Of a stretch of 64,000 nt of DNA, positions 13,153 to 22,126 are shown piece by piece. The DNA lies in NCBI RefSeq assembly GCF_000423025.1, contig NZ_AUHE01000001.1, positions 186,001 to 250,000 on the forward strand. Reading direction: 5' to 3'. Positions within the stretch are counted from its first letter, which is position 1. Each line of letters starts with the position of its first letter. Both the position numbers and the translations under genes were made by a program. Under the pieces are notes generated by a model, which made no database searches, had not been told where the DNA came from, and worked only from the letters and a program-made list of their open reading frames with translations. The stretch comes from Gordonia shandongensis DSM 45094. Its GTDB lineage: Bacteria; Actinomycetota; Actinomycetes; Mycobacteriales; Mycobacteriaceae.

Positions 13153-14394
13153 TCACTTCGGATGAACACCCATCAGGGCCGCGAGCTGGGTCGCGATCGG
13201 ATTGAGGTTCAACTTGTCCGGATCCTTCTTCGGGGTGTTGTCCCACGGCTGATCCATATCCGGGTTCGCCAGCTGCGCACGGCGCGCACCGCGGACGTCC
13301 GTCGGGCTGCCGACCGGGACGTCACAGTTGGCGGCCGTGTTGAACGGGAAGTCGTCGTAGTTGATGTCGAAGTCCGGATTCTTCTTCTTGATGTCCGCGA
13401 TCATCTTCTCGGTCGACTCGTAACCGCGCGTACAGCTCGCGGGGTTACCCGTCTCCAATACGATGCCGAAGTGGATCTGTCCGTCGCCCGGCGCCGCGCT
13501 GTGGCTGCCCGCCGACAGCGCCGAGAGCATCGCGAACGTCATGCCGGTCGTGAACGACGCGGGTTCCGCGTGATGGAACGTCGCACCGAGCTGATGGATC
13601 AGCTTGGTCGCGTCGTCACCGTTGTCGCGCAGGAACTCCGAGACCGCCGTGCCCGCACCGGGAGCGTCCGACAGGATGCGGCGGACCGCCGGATCCGACG
13701 CCGCCAACTGAGCGGTGACCAGTTCGATGTTCTTCGACCACGCCAGGATCTCGTCGGACTGCTCGGCCTGCGTGCCGAGCACGGTGTTCGAGTTCTTGAT
13801 CAGCGAGATCGTCGGATCGAGGTTCTTGACGCCCTCCTGCGACAGCTTGTCGAGGGAGTCGACGAGTCGGGTCAGGTTGTCGCCCTGACCGTTGAACGCC
13901 TTACCGAGCTCGGTGACGACCGTCTTCAACTTGTCGACCGGGATCGTCTTCGTCAGATCGATGGTGTCGGCGATGACGTTCTGCAGTTTGGGCGGCGTCG
14001 CGACGTCCGTGAGCGTGGAACCGTCCTTCAGGTACGGGCCCGCATTCGACACCGGCTGCAGGTCGATGAACTGCTCGCCGATGGCCGAGCGGTTCGCCAG
14101 CACCGGCTTCGCGGACGCGGGCACCTTCGGCGCACCGGACTTCATGTTCAGCGTGACCTCGACACCGTCGGGCACCATCTTCATGTCGCCGACGAGTCCG
14201 ACCGGAACACCGCGGTAGGTCACCTCGGCGTTCTCGAAGACGCCGCTGGCGTCCTTCATCTTCATCGTGACCTTGTAGGTGGAGATGCCCACCAGCTGAT
14301 CCAGACGTGCGTACTTGGCGCCCGTGTAGACGATCGCCAGCACGCCGATGATCACGAAGACCACCAGCTGAATCTTGACCAGACGTGTCGTCAC
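13153..14394 (-). CDS. mceF: Mce family protein MceF
   Basis: The 413-aa MlaD-domain protein is the sixth subunit of the Mce lipid-import complex. An N-terminal membrane anchor (LVKIQLVVFVIIGVLAIVYTG) precedes the MlaD domain (VTYRGVPVGLVGDM; then GEQFIDLQPV). A long helical region with DLTKTIPVDKL and LVDSLDKLSQEG repeats follows, which in solved Mce complexes builds the periplasm-spanning tunnel (family knowledge). The tail is polar and Asn/Pro-rich. It overlaps mceE by 4 nt (ATGA). Position after a lipoprotein mceE and last of six identifies it as F. Confidence 0.93.
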   Translation of the reverse strand: MTTRLVKIQLVVFVIIGVLAIVYTGAKYARLDQLVGISTYKVTMKMKDASGVFENAEVTYRGVPVGLVGDMKMVPDGVEVTLNMKSGAPKVPASAKPVLANRSAIGEQFIDLQPVSNAGPYLKDGSTLTDVATPPKLQNVIADTIDLTKTIPVDKLKTVVTELGKAFNGQGDNLTRLVDSLDKLSQEGVKNLDPTISLIKNSNTVLGTQAEQSDEILAWSKNIELVTAQLAASDPAVRRILSDAPGAGTAVSEFLRDNGDDATKLIHQLGATFHHAEPASFTTGMTFAMLSALSAGSHSAAPGDGQIHFGIVLETGNPASCTRGYESTEKMIADIKKKNPDFDINYDDFPFNTAANCDVPVGSPTDVRGARRAQLANPDMDQPWDNTPKKDPDKLNLNPIATQLAALMGVHPK

Positions 14395-15707
14395 TGGTCT
14401 TCACCTCCGACGAGCAGACCGAGCGGACCGTCGAGGAACGAGGCCTCCCCCGAGGGGAGCGCCGCGTACTGACTCTTCTTCGACGACTTCTTCTTTTTCT
14501 TCGGGTTCATCGGGTAGGTCCCACCCGACGGCGGCGTGTTGGGCCCCGGTTTCGAGTTCGGCGCCGGCGGCAGCAGCGAGATCGTCGGCCAGCCGTGCCG
14601 CGGGCCGTTCCCGTTGATCCACGGGTTGCTCGGATCGACCTTCGGCGGACGCACCTTCGGCGCCTGGTACTTCGGATCGCCCTGCCCGACGCCGAGCGCC
14701 TCGAGCTGATTCAGCAGACGGAAGTCGAGCGTCATGAACAGGTTCGTCGAGTCGCCGATCAAACCCGGCAGCAGGTCGTCGGGGAACGGGTGGGTCAGCA
14801 TCAACGGCGCCGCGGTCACGGCGTCCTGAGCCGACTTCGCCAGCTCCGACAGAATCGGTCGCAGCGCACGCAGGTCGGTGATGATCTGCTTGTGGGCCTT
14901 GCCGAGGATGTCGGTACCGACCTCGCCGAGATCGTCGAGCTTGGTGAGCAGGTCCACGAACTGCGGGCGCTGCTCCTCGAGCACCTTGATACCCGCCGGA
15001 AGCTGGTCGAGGATCCGCTCGATCTGGTCGGTCTGCCGGTTCGCGCGGTCCGACAGGCGGCTCACGCCGTCGATCGCCCGGATGATGTCGTCACGCTGAT
15101 CGTTGAGATTGCCGATCAGCTTCTCCGACTCGCGCAGCAGCGACGCGACCGTGTCCGGTCGATCACCGAGGGCCGTGTTCAGCGACGTGATGATCGGCTC
15201 GAGCTGGTTGATGCCGCCGCCGTTCAGCAGCATCGACAGCGCGCCGAGCAACTGCTCGATGTCGGTCGTCGTCCGGGTCCGATCGGTCTTGATGATGCGG
15301 GCCTCGGGCTGCCTCGGCTCCGCCGGCGTGATGCCGTCGGGCTCCGAGAGGGCCACGAACTTCTCACCGAGGAGGTTCGTCTGCTGAATCTTGGCCTGCG
15401 ACTTGTCGGACAGGTCCACCGAGTTCTTCACCTTGACGGTGACCACGGCGTCCCAGCTGCCCTCGGGCACCTCGACCTTGGTCACCTGCCCCACCGGGAT
15501 GCCGTCCATCTTGACCACCGACTGCGGCACCAGGTCGAGGATGTTGGCGAACTCGATCTTGTACTCGCGCGGGTTGTCACCGACGTCCACGCCACCGGGC
15601 AGCGGCACCGACTGGATGCCGGAACACGCCGTGGTCATGGTGAGAACCGCTGCGAGCGCTGCGCCGACAGCGGCGGCGCGTGCTCGCGTCGTCAGCTTCG
15701 CCTTCAT
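14391..15707 (-). CDS. mceE: Mce family lipoprotein MceE
   Basis: The 438-aa product is the lipoprotein member of the Mce hexamer (LprN-type). The signal peptide ends in a lipobox-like TTAC, giving a lipidated Cys28. The MlaD domain contains VKMDGIPVGQVTKVEV and QTNLLGEKFVAL. A long alpha-helical tunnel region and a Pro-rich tail follow, then a very basic run of Lys and Ser residues (PKKKKKSSKKSQ) near the C-terminus, which is unusual and could contact the cell wall or membrane. The start overlaps mceD by 4 nt and its stop overlaps mceF by 4 nt, so translation is coupled. Confidence 0.94.
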   Translation of the reverse strand: MKAKLTTRARAAAVGAALAAVLTMTTACSGIQSVPLPGGVDVGDNPREYKIEFANILDLVPQSVVKMDGIPVGQVTKVEVPEGSWDAVVTVKVKNSVDLSDKSQAKIQQTNLLGEKFVALSEPDGITPAEPRQPEARIIKTDRTRTTTDIEQLLGALSMLLNGGGINQLEPIITSLNTALGDRPDTVASLLRESEKLIGNLNDQRDDIIRAIDGVSRLSDRANRQTDQIERILDQLPAGIKVLEEQRPQFVDLLTKLDDLGEVGTDILGKAHKQIITDLRALRPILSELAKSAQDAVTAAPLMLTHPFPDDLLPGLIGDSTNLFMTLDFRLLNQLEALGVGQGDPKYQAPKVRPPKVDPSNPWINGNGPRHGWPTISLLPPAPNSKPGPNTPPSGGTYPMNPKKKKKSSKKSQYAALPSGEASFLDGPLGLLVGGEDQ

Positions 15708-16969
15708 CGCTGGCCTCCGGGGAGTCGCTTGTCGGGGTTGCCCGGGTTGGTTCCCGGTGCGGGATGCTTCTGCTGCTTCTTACCGCTCAGCAGACCGAAC
15801 GGAAGGATCGGAAGCGTCGGCTCGAGCACACCGTCGGTGATCTGCTTCGCGACGCCCTTGCAGTTGTCGAGGACCGGCCGCATCTTCTTGCTGAAGTCCT
15901 TCGCCAGCGGATTGCCGGGAAGCAGGTTGCCCAGATCCAGGAAGCGGCACTGCGCTCCCAGCGGATCCTGAAGATCGGTCAGATTCAGACGCATCGCGAC
16001 GGTGCCGGACTCCGCGTCGTAGGAGTTGATCAGGTTGCTGATGGCCAGCGGGAGGACCGTGAAGATCTCCAGCAGGTGATCCTTGTTGTCGAGCAGAGCC
16101 TGTCCGGTCGGCAGCAGATCGCGGATCGCGTCACCGAGCCGCTGGTTGTTGTCGGAGATGAATCCGGCGACATCGCCCAGTGCGTACGAGAGCGATTCGA
16201 GTGCCGCCCCGAGCTGCTTGCGCTCGTCGGCCAGGAACGTGTTGAACGACGCCATCTGCGTGTTGAACTGGCGCACCTGGGCGTCGTTCTCCCGCAGCGC
16301 CCCGACGAACACGTCGAGGTTCTTGATGGTGTCGCTCAGGTTCCCACGCCCGTCCGAGAGCGTGTTCGCGGCCTTCGACAGGTTCGCCATCGCGGCGCCC
16401 AGCTTCTCGCCGTTGCCGTCGAGGTTCTTGGCGAACGTGTCGACGAACTCGTTGACGGCGCCCTTCTTCTCGGGTCCGCCCGGCTTGTTGGCGCCCTCGG
16501 AGCCCAACGACTTCGACAGCTTCTGCAGGTTCTTGTAGATCGCATCGATCTCGACCGGGACCTTGGTCTGCTTCTCGGTGAGCGTGATGTCGCTGCCGGC
16601 CTCCGGACCGCCGGAGTACGCGGGCGTGAGCTGAACGTACCGGTCGGCGACGATCGAGGGGATGATCTGCACCGCACCGACGTTCTCCGGCAGCTTCACG
16701 CCGCGGTTGACGCGCATCTGCACCTCGACGGTCTCGCCCTGCGGCTCCACCTTCGTCACCTTGCCGACGTCGACACCGAGGACGCGCACGTCGCTGCCCT
16801 CGTAGATGCCGACCGTGCTCGCGAACGTCGCCCGGATCTTGGTGGTGCCGATGAGCGTGGACGCCCACCAGCCGCCGCCGGCCAGGATCAACGCCAGGAT
16901 CACTCCGAGCGCGATGTAGACGATGTTGCGCTTGCTCAACAGAGCGGACTTCCCATCCGACGCCGTCAT
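15704..16969 (-). CDS. mceD: Mce family protein MceD
   Basis: The 421-aa MlaD-domain subunit has one membrane anchor (IVYIALGVILALILAGGGWW). The domain signature is GSDVRVLGVDVGKVTKVEP, followed by VADRYVQLTPAYSGG. The helical region carries repeated Asn/Leu-rich heptads, and the tail ends Pro/Gly/Lys-rich. It forms part of the heterohexameric MceA-F channel that carries hydrophobic substrates towards the YrbE permease (family knowledge). Four-base overlaps join it to mceC (GTGA-type series) and mceE. Identity as D rests on its order among the six Mce genes. Confidence 0.92.
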   Translation of the reverse strand: MTASDGKSALLSKRNIVYIALGVILALILAGGGWWASTLIGTTKIRATFASTVGIYEGSDVRVLGVDVGKVTKVEPQGETVEVQMRVNRGVKLPENVGAVQIIPSIVADRYVQLTPAYSGGPEAGSDITLTEKQTKVPVEIDAIYKNLQKLSKSLGSEGANKPGGPEKKGAVNEFVDTFAKNLDGNGEKLGAAMANLSKAANTLSDGRGNLSDTIKNLDVFVGALRENDAQVRQFNTQMASFNTFLADERKQLGAALESLSYALGDVAGFISDNNQRLGDAIRDLLPTGQALLDNKDHLLEIFTVLPLAISNLINSYDAESGTVAMRLNLTDLQDPLGAQCRFLDLGNLLPGNPLAKDFSKKMRPVLDNCKGVAKQITDGVLEPTLPILPFGLLSGKKQQKHPAPGTNPGNPDKRLPGGQR

Positions 16970-18051
16970 CGGCCGGCCCCCGTTCCGCCGTTAGTGAGAT
17001 TCTTCTGCATGTTCGGCGGCCGCGTGGTGTTCTGCTGCGGCAGCGCCGGCGGCAGCATGTTCGTCACGGCCGACTCGAACCAGCGGCCGTTGCCGAGCAC
17101 GTTCGCGTACAGGCGGTAGAACGGCGCCATATACGTCAGCGAATCGCGAACGTTCTTGTTCTGCCTGGTCAGCATGTCGGTGACGCCCTTGAGCGATTCC
17201 AGGGCCGGACCGATCTGCTCCTCGTTGTCGCGCACGATCCCGGTGAGCGCCTTACTCAGCGTCGTCGTGCTCGCGAGCAGTGCCGAGATGTCCTTCTGCC
17301 GACCGTTGAGCTCCTTGAGCAGGACGCCCGCACCGGCGATGAGTCGGGTGAACTCCTCGTTCCGGTCCGCGAGGATCTTCGACGACTCCTTGGTCGCCTT
17401 CAGCAGCTTCTGGACCTCCTGGTCCCGGCTGGCGATGGTGTTCGACAGTCGGGCGATGCCCTCGAGCGACGGGCCGATGTCCGAAGCCGTCCCCGAGAAG
17501 GCGTCCGACAGCTTCCGCAGCGACGTCGCCACCTTGTCGGTGTCGACGTTCTCGATCTGGTCGGCGGCATCGGAGAACGCCTCGATCACGTCGTACGGCG
17601 AGACCGTGTCGGTGAGCGTCTCGCGCGGATCGGCGAGCTCGCTGCCCCGCGGGTTCAACGCCAGGTACTTCTGCCCCAGGACGGTCTTGATCTGAATGGA
17701 CGCCTGCGTCTGGTCCCCGATCCACGTGTTGTTCGCGCGGAAGCCGACATCGACCTTGTCGCCGTTGAGCGACACCTTGGTGACCTCGCCGACCTTGACG
17801 CCGGCGACGCGCACCTCGTTGCCCTTCTTGAGTCCGGCGGCCTCGCTGAACTGCGCGGTGTACTGCGAGCCGGCGCCCAGCAGCGGCAGATCCTTCAGGT
17901 AGAAGGACGAGACGGCCATCATGATCAGGACCACCAGGCCGAGCGCACCGATGCTGGTCGCGCTCCGTCGCCCGGCGAATCGACGGCTCTTCTTCGGCGC
18001 CGGATTCTCCGGTGCCGTATCGGGGGTGTTCGTCTGCTCAGTCATGGTCAC
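16966..18051 (-). CDS. mceC: Mce family protein MceC
   Basis: The 361-aa subunit starts at GTG 18051, which overlaps the TGA of mceB by four bases; the in-frame ATG at 18045 is an alternative. A charged cytoplasmic N-terminus (KKSRRFAGRRSAT) precedes a transmembrane helix (GALGLVVLIMMAVSSFYL). The MlaD domain shows GNEVRVAGVKVGEVTKVSL and KTVLGQKYLALNPRG. A coiled helical region then ends in a short Pro/Asn-rich tail. It is a structural part of the Mce lipid-transport tunnel (family knowledge). It is shorter than the other Mce subunits here, mainly in the tail. Confidence 0.92.
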   Translation of the reverse strand: MTMTEQTNTPDTAPENPAPKKSRRFAGRRSATSIGALGLVVLIMMAVSSFYLKDLPLLGAGSQYTAQFSEAAGLKKGNEVRVAGVKVGEVTKVSLNGDKVDVGFRANNTWIGDQTQASIQIKTVLGQKYLALNPRGSELADPRETLTDTVSPYDVIEAFSDAADQIENVDTDKVATSLRKLSDAFSGTASDIGPSLEGIARLSNTIASRDQEVQKLLKATKESSKILADRNEEFTRLIAGAGVLLKELNGRQKDISALLASTTTLSKALTGIVRDNEEQIGPALESLKGVTDMLTRQNKNVRDSLTYMAPFYRLYANVLGNGRWFESAVTNMLPPALPQQNTTRPPNMQKNLTNGGTGAGR

Positions 18052-19130
18052 CCGGGGTTCTGGTCAGCCCAGCACCGCGTCGCGGCGCTCGTGTACAGGA
18101 CGTGGTTGATGTCGGGCAGCGGCACCACCGGCTGGGTGAGCAGCGTCGACTTGCCGTTGCCTGCGACGACGTCGATTCCGCAGAGGTAGAACTGGAACCA
18201 CGAGCCGAAGGTGGCCGCGCGCCCGATCTTCTGCAGCTTCACCGGAAGGTTCGTCAGCATCTGCTCGATGTCGTCGGTGCGGGTGTTGAGCTGATCCGAC
18301 AGCGACTTGATCCCGGCGATGTCGCCCTGGATGGCGGGCCGCGTCTTGCTCAGGATCGACCCGGTCACCGTCGTCAGGTTCGACACCGAGCTGATCGCCG
18401 AGCCGACCGAGTCGCGCTGGGCGGCCAGACCGGTCACCAGTTTCTCGGTGTTCACCAGCAGGCTGGTGAACTCGTCGTCGTTCCGGTTCACCGTGTCGAG
18501 GACCTTGGTGAGGTTGGTGATCATCTCACCGATCACCTTGTCCTTGTCCGCGAGCGAGTTCGTCAGCGACGAGGTCTCACTGATCAGCTGGCTGATCGTG
18601 GTGTCCATGTCGCCCTGGAAGACCTTGATCACGGTCTCCGCGAGCTTGTTCATGTCCTCGGGCGTCACCTGCTTGAACAACGGCCGGAAACCGTTGAACA
18701 GCTCGGTGAGGTTCACCGCGGGGTGGGTGCTGGTGTGCTTGGGCGTGTTCTCGAAGAGGTGCCCCTTGCCGACCGTGTCGTTCACCTGGCCCGGGCCCCG
18801 CTCGACCGCCATGTACCGCAGACCGGTGAGGTTCCGGTAGCGGATGTACAGCTGTGCGCCGCGCGGGAGGGTGTCGCGGTCGACGGTGAACTTCACGAGC
18901 GCCTTGTTGCGGTCGTGGATGTCCACCGACTCCACCTGTCCCACACGGACACCCGCGATGCGGACGTCGTCACCGGGGTTCAGCATGGCGGCGTCGTCGA
19001 ACACCGCCTGGAAGCCGGTCTTGCCGCCGGCTCCGGCGTTGGCGATGGTGAGGCCGAGCATGGCGGTCGCGAAGACCGTGATCAGCGCGAACACCACCAG
19101 CTTCACCAGGGGTGCGATCATTCCCCTCAT
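18048..19130 (-). CDS. mceB: Mce family protein MceB
   Basis: The 360-aa subunit begins at ATG 19130, which overlaps the mceA stop (ATGA); the longer open frame to 19184 is not Mce-like. The anchor is LVKLVVFALITVFATAMLGL, and the MlaD domain reads GDDVRIAGVRVGQVESVDI and RYRNLTGLRYMAVERG. The helical domain contains LNTRTDDIEQMLTNLPVKLQ. The C-terminal part has a conserved Cys near FYLCGIDV, as usual in MceB. It is one of six subunits forming the substrate tunnel (family knowledge). Short spacing on both sides shows it is translated as part of the polycistronic mce mRNA. Confidence 0.93.
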   Translation of the reverse strand: MRGMIAPLVKLVVFALITVFATAMLGLTIANAGAGGKTGFQAVFDDAAMLNPGDDVRIAGVRVGQVESVDIHDRNKALVKFTVDRDTLPRGAQLYIRYRNLTGLRYMAVERGPGQVNDTVGKGHLFENTPKHTSTHPAVNLTELFNGFRPLFKQVTPEDMNKLAETVIKVFQGDMDTTISQLISETSSLTNSLADKDKVIGEMITNLTKVLDTVNRNDDEFTSLLVNTEKLVTGLAAQRDSVGSAISSVSNLTTVTGSILSKTRPAIQGDIAGIKSLSDQLNTRTDDIEQMLTNLPVKLQKIGRAATFGSWFQFYLCGIDVVAGNGKSTLLTQPVVPLPDINHVLYTSAATRCWADQNPG

Positions 19131-20437
19131 TTGATGGTCACCTGTGCTCCCTGCAGGGATCCTGCTCCGACGCCGACGACCCACGACGGGACCTCTTCGG
19201 GGCGGGTGCCCGAGGAGGCGGCGTAGATCGTCCGCAGCTTGGCCTCGTAGTCGTCATCTCCGGCACCCGGCATGGCGCTGAACTGCGGCTGCGGCAGATC
19301 CGGCCAGGTGCTCGGGCCGGCGTTGCGCGACGGCGGCTGGTAGGAGCCGTCCGGGATGCCGCCACCGGGGTACTGCGGGAACGGCCTGCCGTTGGTGGCC
19401 GGCGCGTAGCACCGGGCCGGCGGCTCGCGCCACAGCATGCGCGGCTCGTCCTGGTTCGGCAGGTACCGGCCGCGCGGGTTCACGAACTGCAGGTTCACGC
19501 GCACGCCCGGGTTCTTCGTTCCCTTGCCGACGATCGCCCCCGTCTTCGGGATGATCGTCGCGAAGTTGTTGAACATGCAGCCGAAGGTCGGCGACTGCTG
19601 CGCGAGCCCCTTGAGGAAGCCCTCGGAGTCGACGAACAGATCGACCATGTCCTTCTTGTTCTTCTTCAGGAACTTGGTGCCGTCGACGGCGGCGACGCCG
19701 ACCGTCTCGATGGTCGAGCGCAGGTCGCCCTCCCGCTCGACGACCGTGTTGCCCGTGATCCGCAGGTTGTCGAGCGCGTCGATGATGCTCGGGACGGCCT
19801 CGGCGTACGTCTGCGAGAAGCTCGCCAGCCCCCGGATCGTGCCCTGCAGATCGTCCATGTTCGCGTTCACGCGACGGAAGATCGTGTCCAGACGGTCGAT
19901 CGTCTCGCCGAGCTGCTGGCCGTTACCGCCGATCGCCTGCGAGATCGACGTGAGCGTGACGTTGAGATCCTGCGGCGGGATCGCCTCGATGACCGGCATC
20001 AGAGCGTCGAAGAGATCCTCGACCTCCTTGGAGTTGCCCTTCTTGTCGGTGTGGATCTCCGACCCGTCGTGCAGGGTCGACGAGACGTTCGTCGGCACCT
20101 GCAGTGCCACGTAGCGTTCGCCGAAGAGCGTCTTGGGCAGCACGCGCGCCGTCGTCTTGGACGGCAGGTTCTTGAGTTGGTCGGGCTTGATGCCGAGTTC
20201 GACGACGACCTGGCCGCCGGTCTTGACGTCGACGTTCTTCACGGTGCCGACGACCACGCCGTTGGCCTTGACGTCGGCGTTCTGCACCAACGCGTTACCG
20301 GCGTCGTCGGTCTTGAGCGTCACGATCGCGTAGTCGTCGAAGGTGCCGCGGAACTTCAGCACCGAGACGGCCAGCAGGCCGATCACGACGACGAAGAACA
20401 GCAGACCGAGCAGCCTGCGTTTCACAGTGGTCCCCAC
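19127..20437 (-). CDS. mceA: Mce family protein MceA
   Basis: The 436-aa first Mce subunit starts at GTG 20437 (GTG 20425, coding VKRRL, is an alternative), 7 nt after yrbEB. The membrane anchor LLGLLFFVVVIGLLAVSVL precedes an MlaD domain with ADVKANGVVVGTVKNVDV and KTLFGERYVALQVP. The helical region follows, then a long Pro/Gly-rich tail (QYPGGGIPDGSYQPPS) of the kind seen in MceA proteins, ending SLQGAQVTIK. MceA with B-F forms the extracytoplasmic tunnel over YrbEA/B. The imported substrate (fatty acids, mycolates or sterols in relatives) cannot be read from sequence. Confidence 0.94.
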   Translation of the reverse strand: MGTTVKRRLLGLLFFVVVIGLLAVSVLKFRGTFDDYAIVTLKTDDAGNALVQNADVKANGVVVGTVKNVDVKTGGQVVVELGIKPDQLKNLPSKTTARVLPKTLFGERYVALQVPTNVSSTLHDGSEIHTDKKGNSKEVEDLFDALMPVIEAIPPQDLNVTLTSISQAIGGNGQQLGETIDRLDTIFRRVNANMDDLQGTIRGLASFSQTYAEAVPSIIDALDNLRITGNTVVEREGDLRSTIETVGVAAVDGTKFLKKNKKDMVDLFVDSEGFLKGLAQQSPTFGCMFNNFATIIPKTGAIVGKGTKNPGVRVNLQFVNPRGRYLPNQDEPRMLWREPPARCYAPATNGRPFPQYPGGGIPDGSYQPPSRNAGPSTWPDLPQPQFSAMPGAGDDDYEAKLRTIYAASSGTRPEEVPSWVVGVGAGSLQGAQVTIK

Positions 20438-20444
20438 GTTTCCC

Positions 20445-21317
20445 TTAACCTCCCACTCGGATCGAGGTCGTCGTACCCCAGATCGCCAGGCCCAGGAAGA
20501 AGTCCATCACCGCGATGAGGACCAGCGCTGTTCTGACCGCGTGCCCCACGGCCACACCGACGCCCGCGGGGCCGCCGCTCGCGTAGTAGCCGTAGTAGCA
20601 GTGGACCAGGATGATCACGAAGGCGAAGATCAACACCTTGCCGAACGACCAGAGGACGTCCATCGGCGGCAGGAACAGGTTGAAGTAGTGATCGTACGAA
20701 CCCGTCGACTGCCCGTTGAACACGGTGTTGACCGTTCGGGACGCCAGATAGGCGGCCAGGAGCCCCAGCACGTACAGGGGGATGACCGCGATGAATCCGG
20801 CGATCACGCGCGAGCTCACCAGGAACGGGATCGACGGGACGGCCATCACCTCGAGTGCGTCGATCTCCTCGGAGATCCGCATGGCGCCCAGCTGGGCGGT
20901 GAAGCCGCAGCCGACGGTCGCCGACAGGGCCAGTCCGGCCACCAGCGGCGCCACCTCGCGGGTGTTGACGTACGCCGACAGGAATCCGGTGAGGGCCTGG
21001 GAACCGATCTGATCGAGGGCGGCGTAACCCTGGATGCCGACCACCACGCCGGTGAAGCCCGACATGAGGACCATGACGCCCACCGTGCCGCCGATGACCG
21101 CCAGACCACCGGAGCCGAAGGCCACCTCGGCCAGCAGCCGGAGGACCTCGCGGGTGTAGTGGATCAGCGTCTTCGGGATCCACGCGAGTGCCCGCGCATA
21201 GAACGACATCTGCTCGCCGGCGCCGTCGAGCACCTTGAGCGGCTTGCCGAGCTGCTTGCGCGTCTCGTACAGGATGTATTCGGGCCGGTTCTTCGCGATC
21301 GTCACACCACGAGTCAT
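20445..21317 (-). CDS. yrbEB: MlaE-type ABC permease YrbEB
   Basis: The 290-aa MlaE/YrbE-family integral membrane permease has five to six hydrophobic segments, for example LAVIGGTVGVMVLMSGFTGVV and VLIFAFVIILVHCYYGYY. The coupling-helix region carries the conserved GAMRISEEIDALEVM signature that contacts the ATPase. With YrbEA it forms the inner-membrane permease dimer of the Mce importer, powered by the Mkl ATPase (family knowledge). It starts 2 nt after the yrbEA stop and ends 7 nt before mceA. Order, second of two, gives the B assignment. Confidence 0.94.
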   Translation of the reverse strand: MTRGVTIAKNRPEYILYETRKQLGKPLKVLDGAGEQMSFYARALAWIPKTLIHYTREVLRLLAEVAFGSGGLAVIGGTVGVMVLMSGFTGVVVGIQGYAALDQIGSQALTGFLSAYVNTREVAPLVAGLALSATVGCGFTAQLGAMRISEEIDALEVMAVPSIPFLVSSRVIAGFIAVIPLYVLGLLAAYLASRTVNTVFNGQSTGSYDHYFNLFLPPMDVLWSFGKVLIFAFVIILVHCYYGYYASGGPAGVGVAVGHAVRTALVLIAVMDFFLGLAIWGTTTSIRVGG

Positions 21318-21319
21318 CG

Positions 21320-22126
21320 CTAACCTACCTTCGGCGGGACGATCTGCAGGAAGACTGCAGTGATGATCAGGTTGGCGAAGAAGAGCAGCAGGAAGGTCAC
21401 GACGACGGACTGGTTGACCGCGTCGCCGACGCCCTTCGGGCCGCCCTTCGGATTGAGACCCTTGTAGGCGGCGATCACACCGGCGATCACACCGAAGACC
21501 ATCGCCTTGAAGGTCGAGACGTACAGGTCCGGCAGCTGCGCCAGCGCGCCGAACGAGGCGAGGTACGCACCGGGCGTACCGCCCTGGACCACCACGTTGA
21601 AGAAGTAGCCGCCACCGATGCCGACGACGGCGACCAGACCGTTGAGCAGCATCGCCACGAGCACCATCGCCAGCACGCGCGGCACCACGAGCCGCTGGAT
21701 CGGGTTGATGCCCAGCACCTCCATGGCGTCGATCTCCTCGCGGATGGTCCGCGAGCCGAGGTCGGCCGCCACCGCGGAGCCGGCGGCTCCCGCCACAAGC
21801 AGCGAGGTCACCAGGGGTGACCCCTGCTGAACCACCACGAGCACCGACGCCGCACCGGTGTACGACTCGGCGCCGAGCTGCTTGATCAGCGAGCCCGTCT
21901 GCAGCGAGACGATGGCGCCGAACGGGATCGCGATGAGCGCGGTCGGCAGGATCGTGACGCTGGCGATGAACCAGGCCTGCTGAATGAATTCGCGCAACTG
22001 GAACGGTCGCACGAATGTCTGGCGGGCGACGTCGACGAACAGCTGAACGATGTTGCCGGTCTGGGTGAGTGCACCCTCACCGGCAGTCGCCACCTTGTCG
22101 ACACCGCGCGTGGCGGCACTTGTCAT
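21320..22126 (-). CDS. yrbEA: MlaE-type ABC permease YrbEA
   Basis: The 268-aa MlaE/YrbE permease follows the ATPase gene with a 4-nt ATGA overlap (22123-22126). Hydrophobic segments include ASVTILPTALIAIPFGAIV and VLAMVLVAMLLNGLVAVVGI. The family signature is RTIREEIDAMEVLGINPI, the helix that meets the ATPase. The final helix FLLLFFANLIITAVFLQIV matches the family ending. It pairs with YrbEB in the inner-membrane part of the Mce transporter. Coupled translation with mkl suggests the ATPase and permease are made in matched amounts. Confidence 0.94.
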   Translation of the reverse strand: MTSAATRGVDKVATAGEGALTQTGNIVQLFVDVARQTFVRPFQLREFIQQAWFIASVTILPTALIAIPFGAIVSLQTGSLIKQLGAESYTGAASVLVVVQQGSPLVTSLLVAGAAGSAVAADLGSRTIREEIDAMEVLGINPIQRLVVPRVLAMVLVAMLLNGLVAVVGIGGGYFFNVVVQGGTPGAYLASFGALAQLPDLYVSTFKAMVFGVIAGVIAAYKGLNPKGGPKGVGDAVNQSVVVTFLLLFFANLIITAVFLQIVPPKVG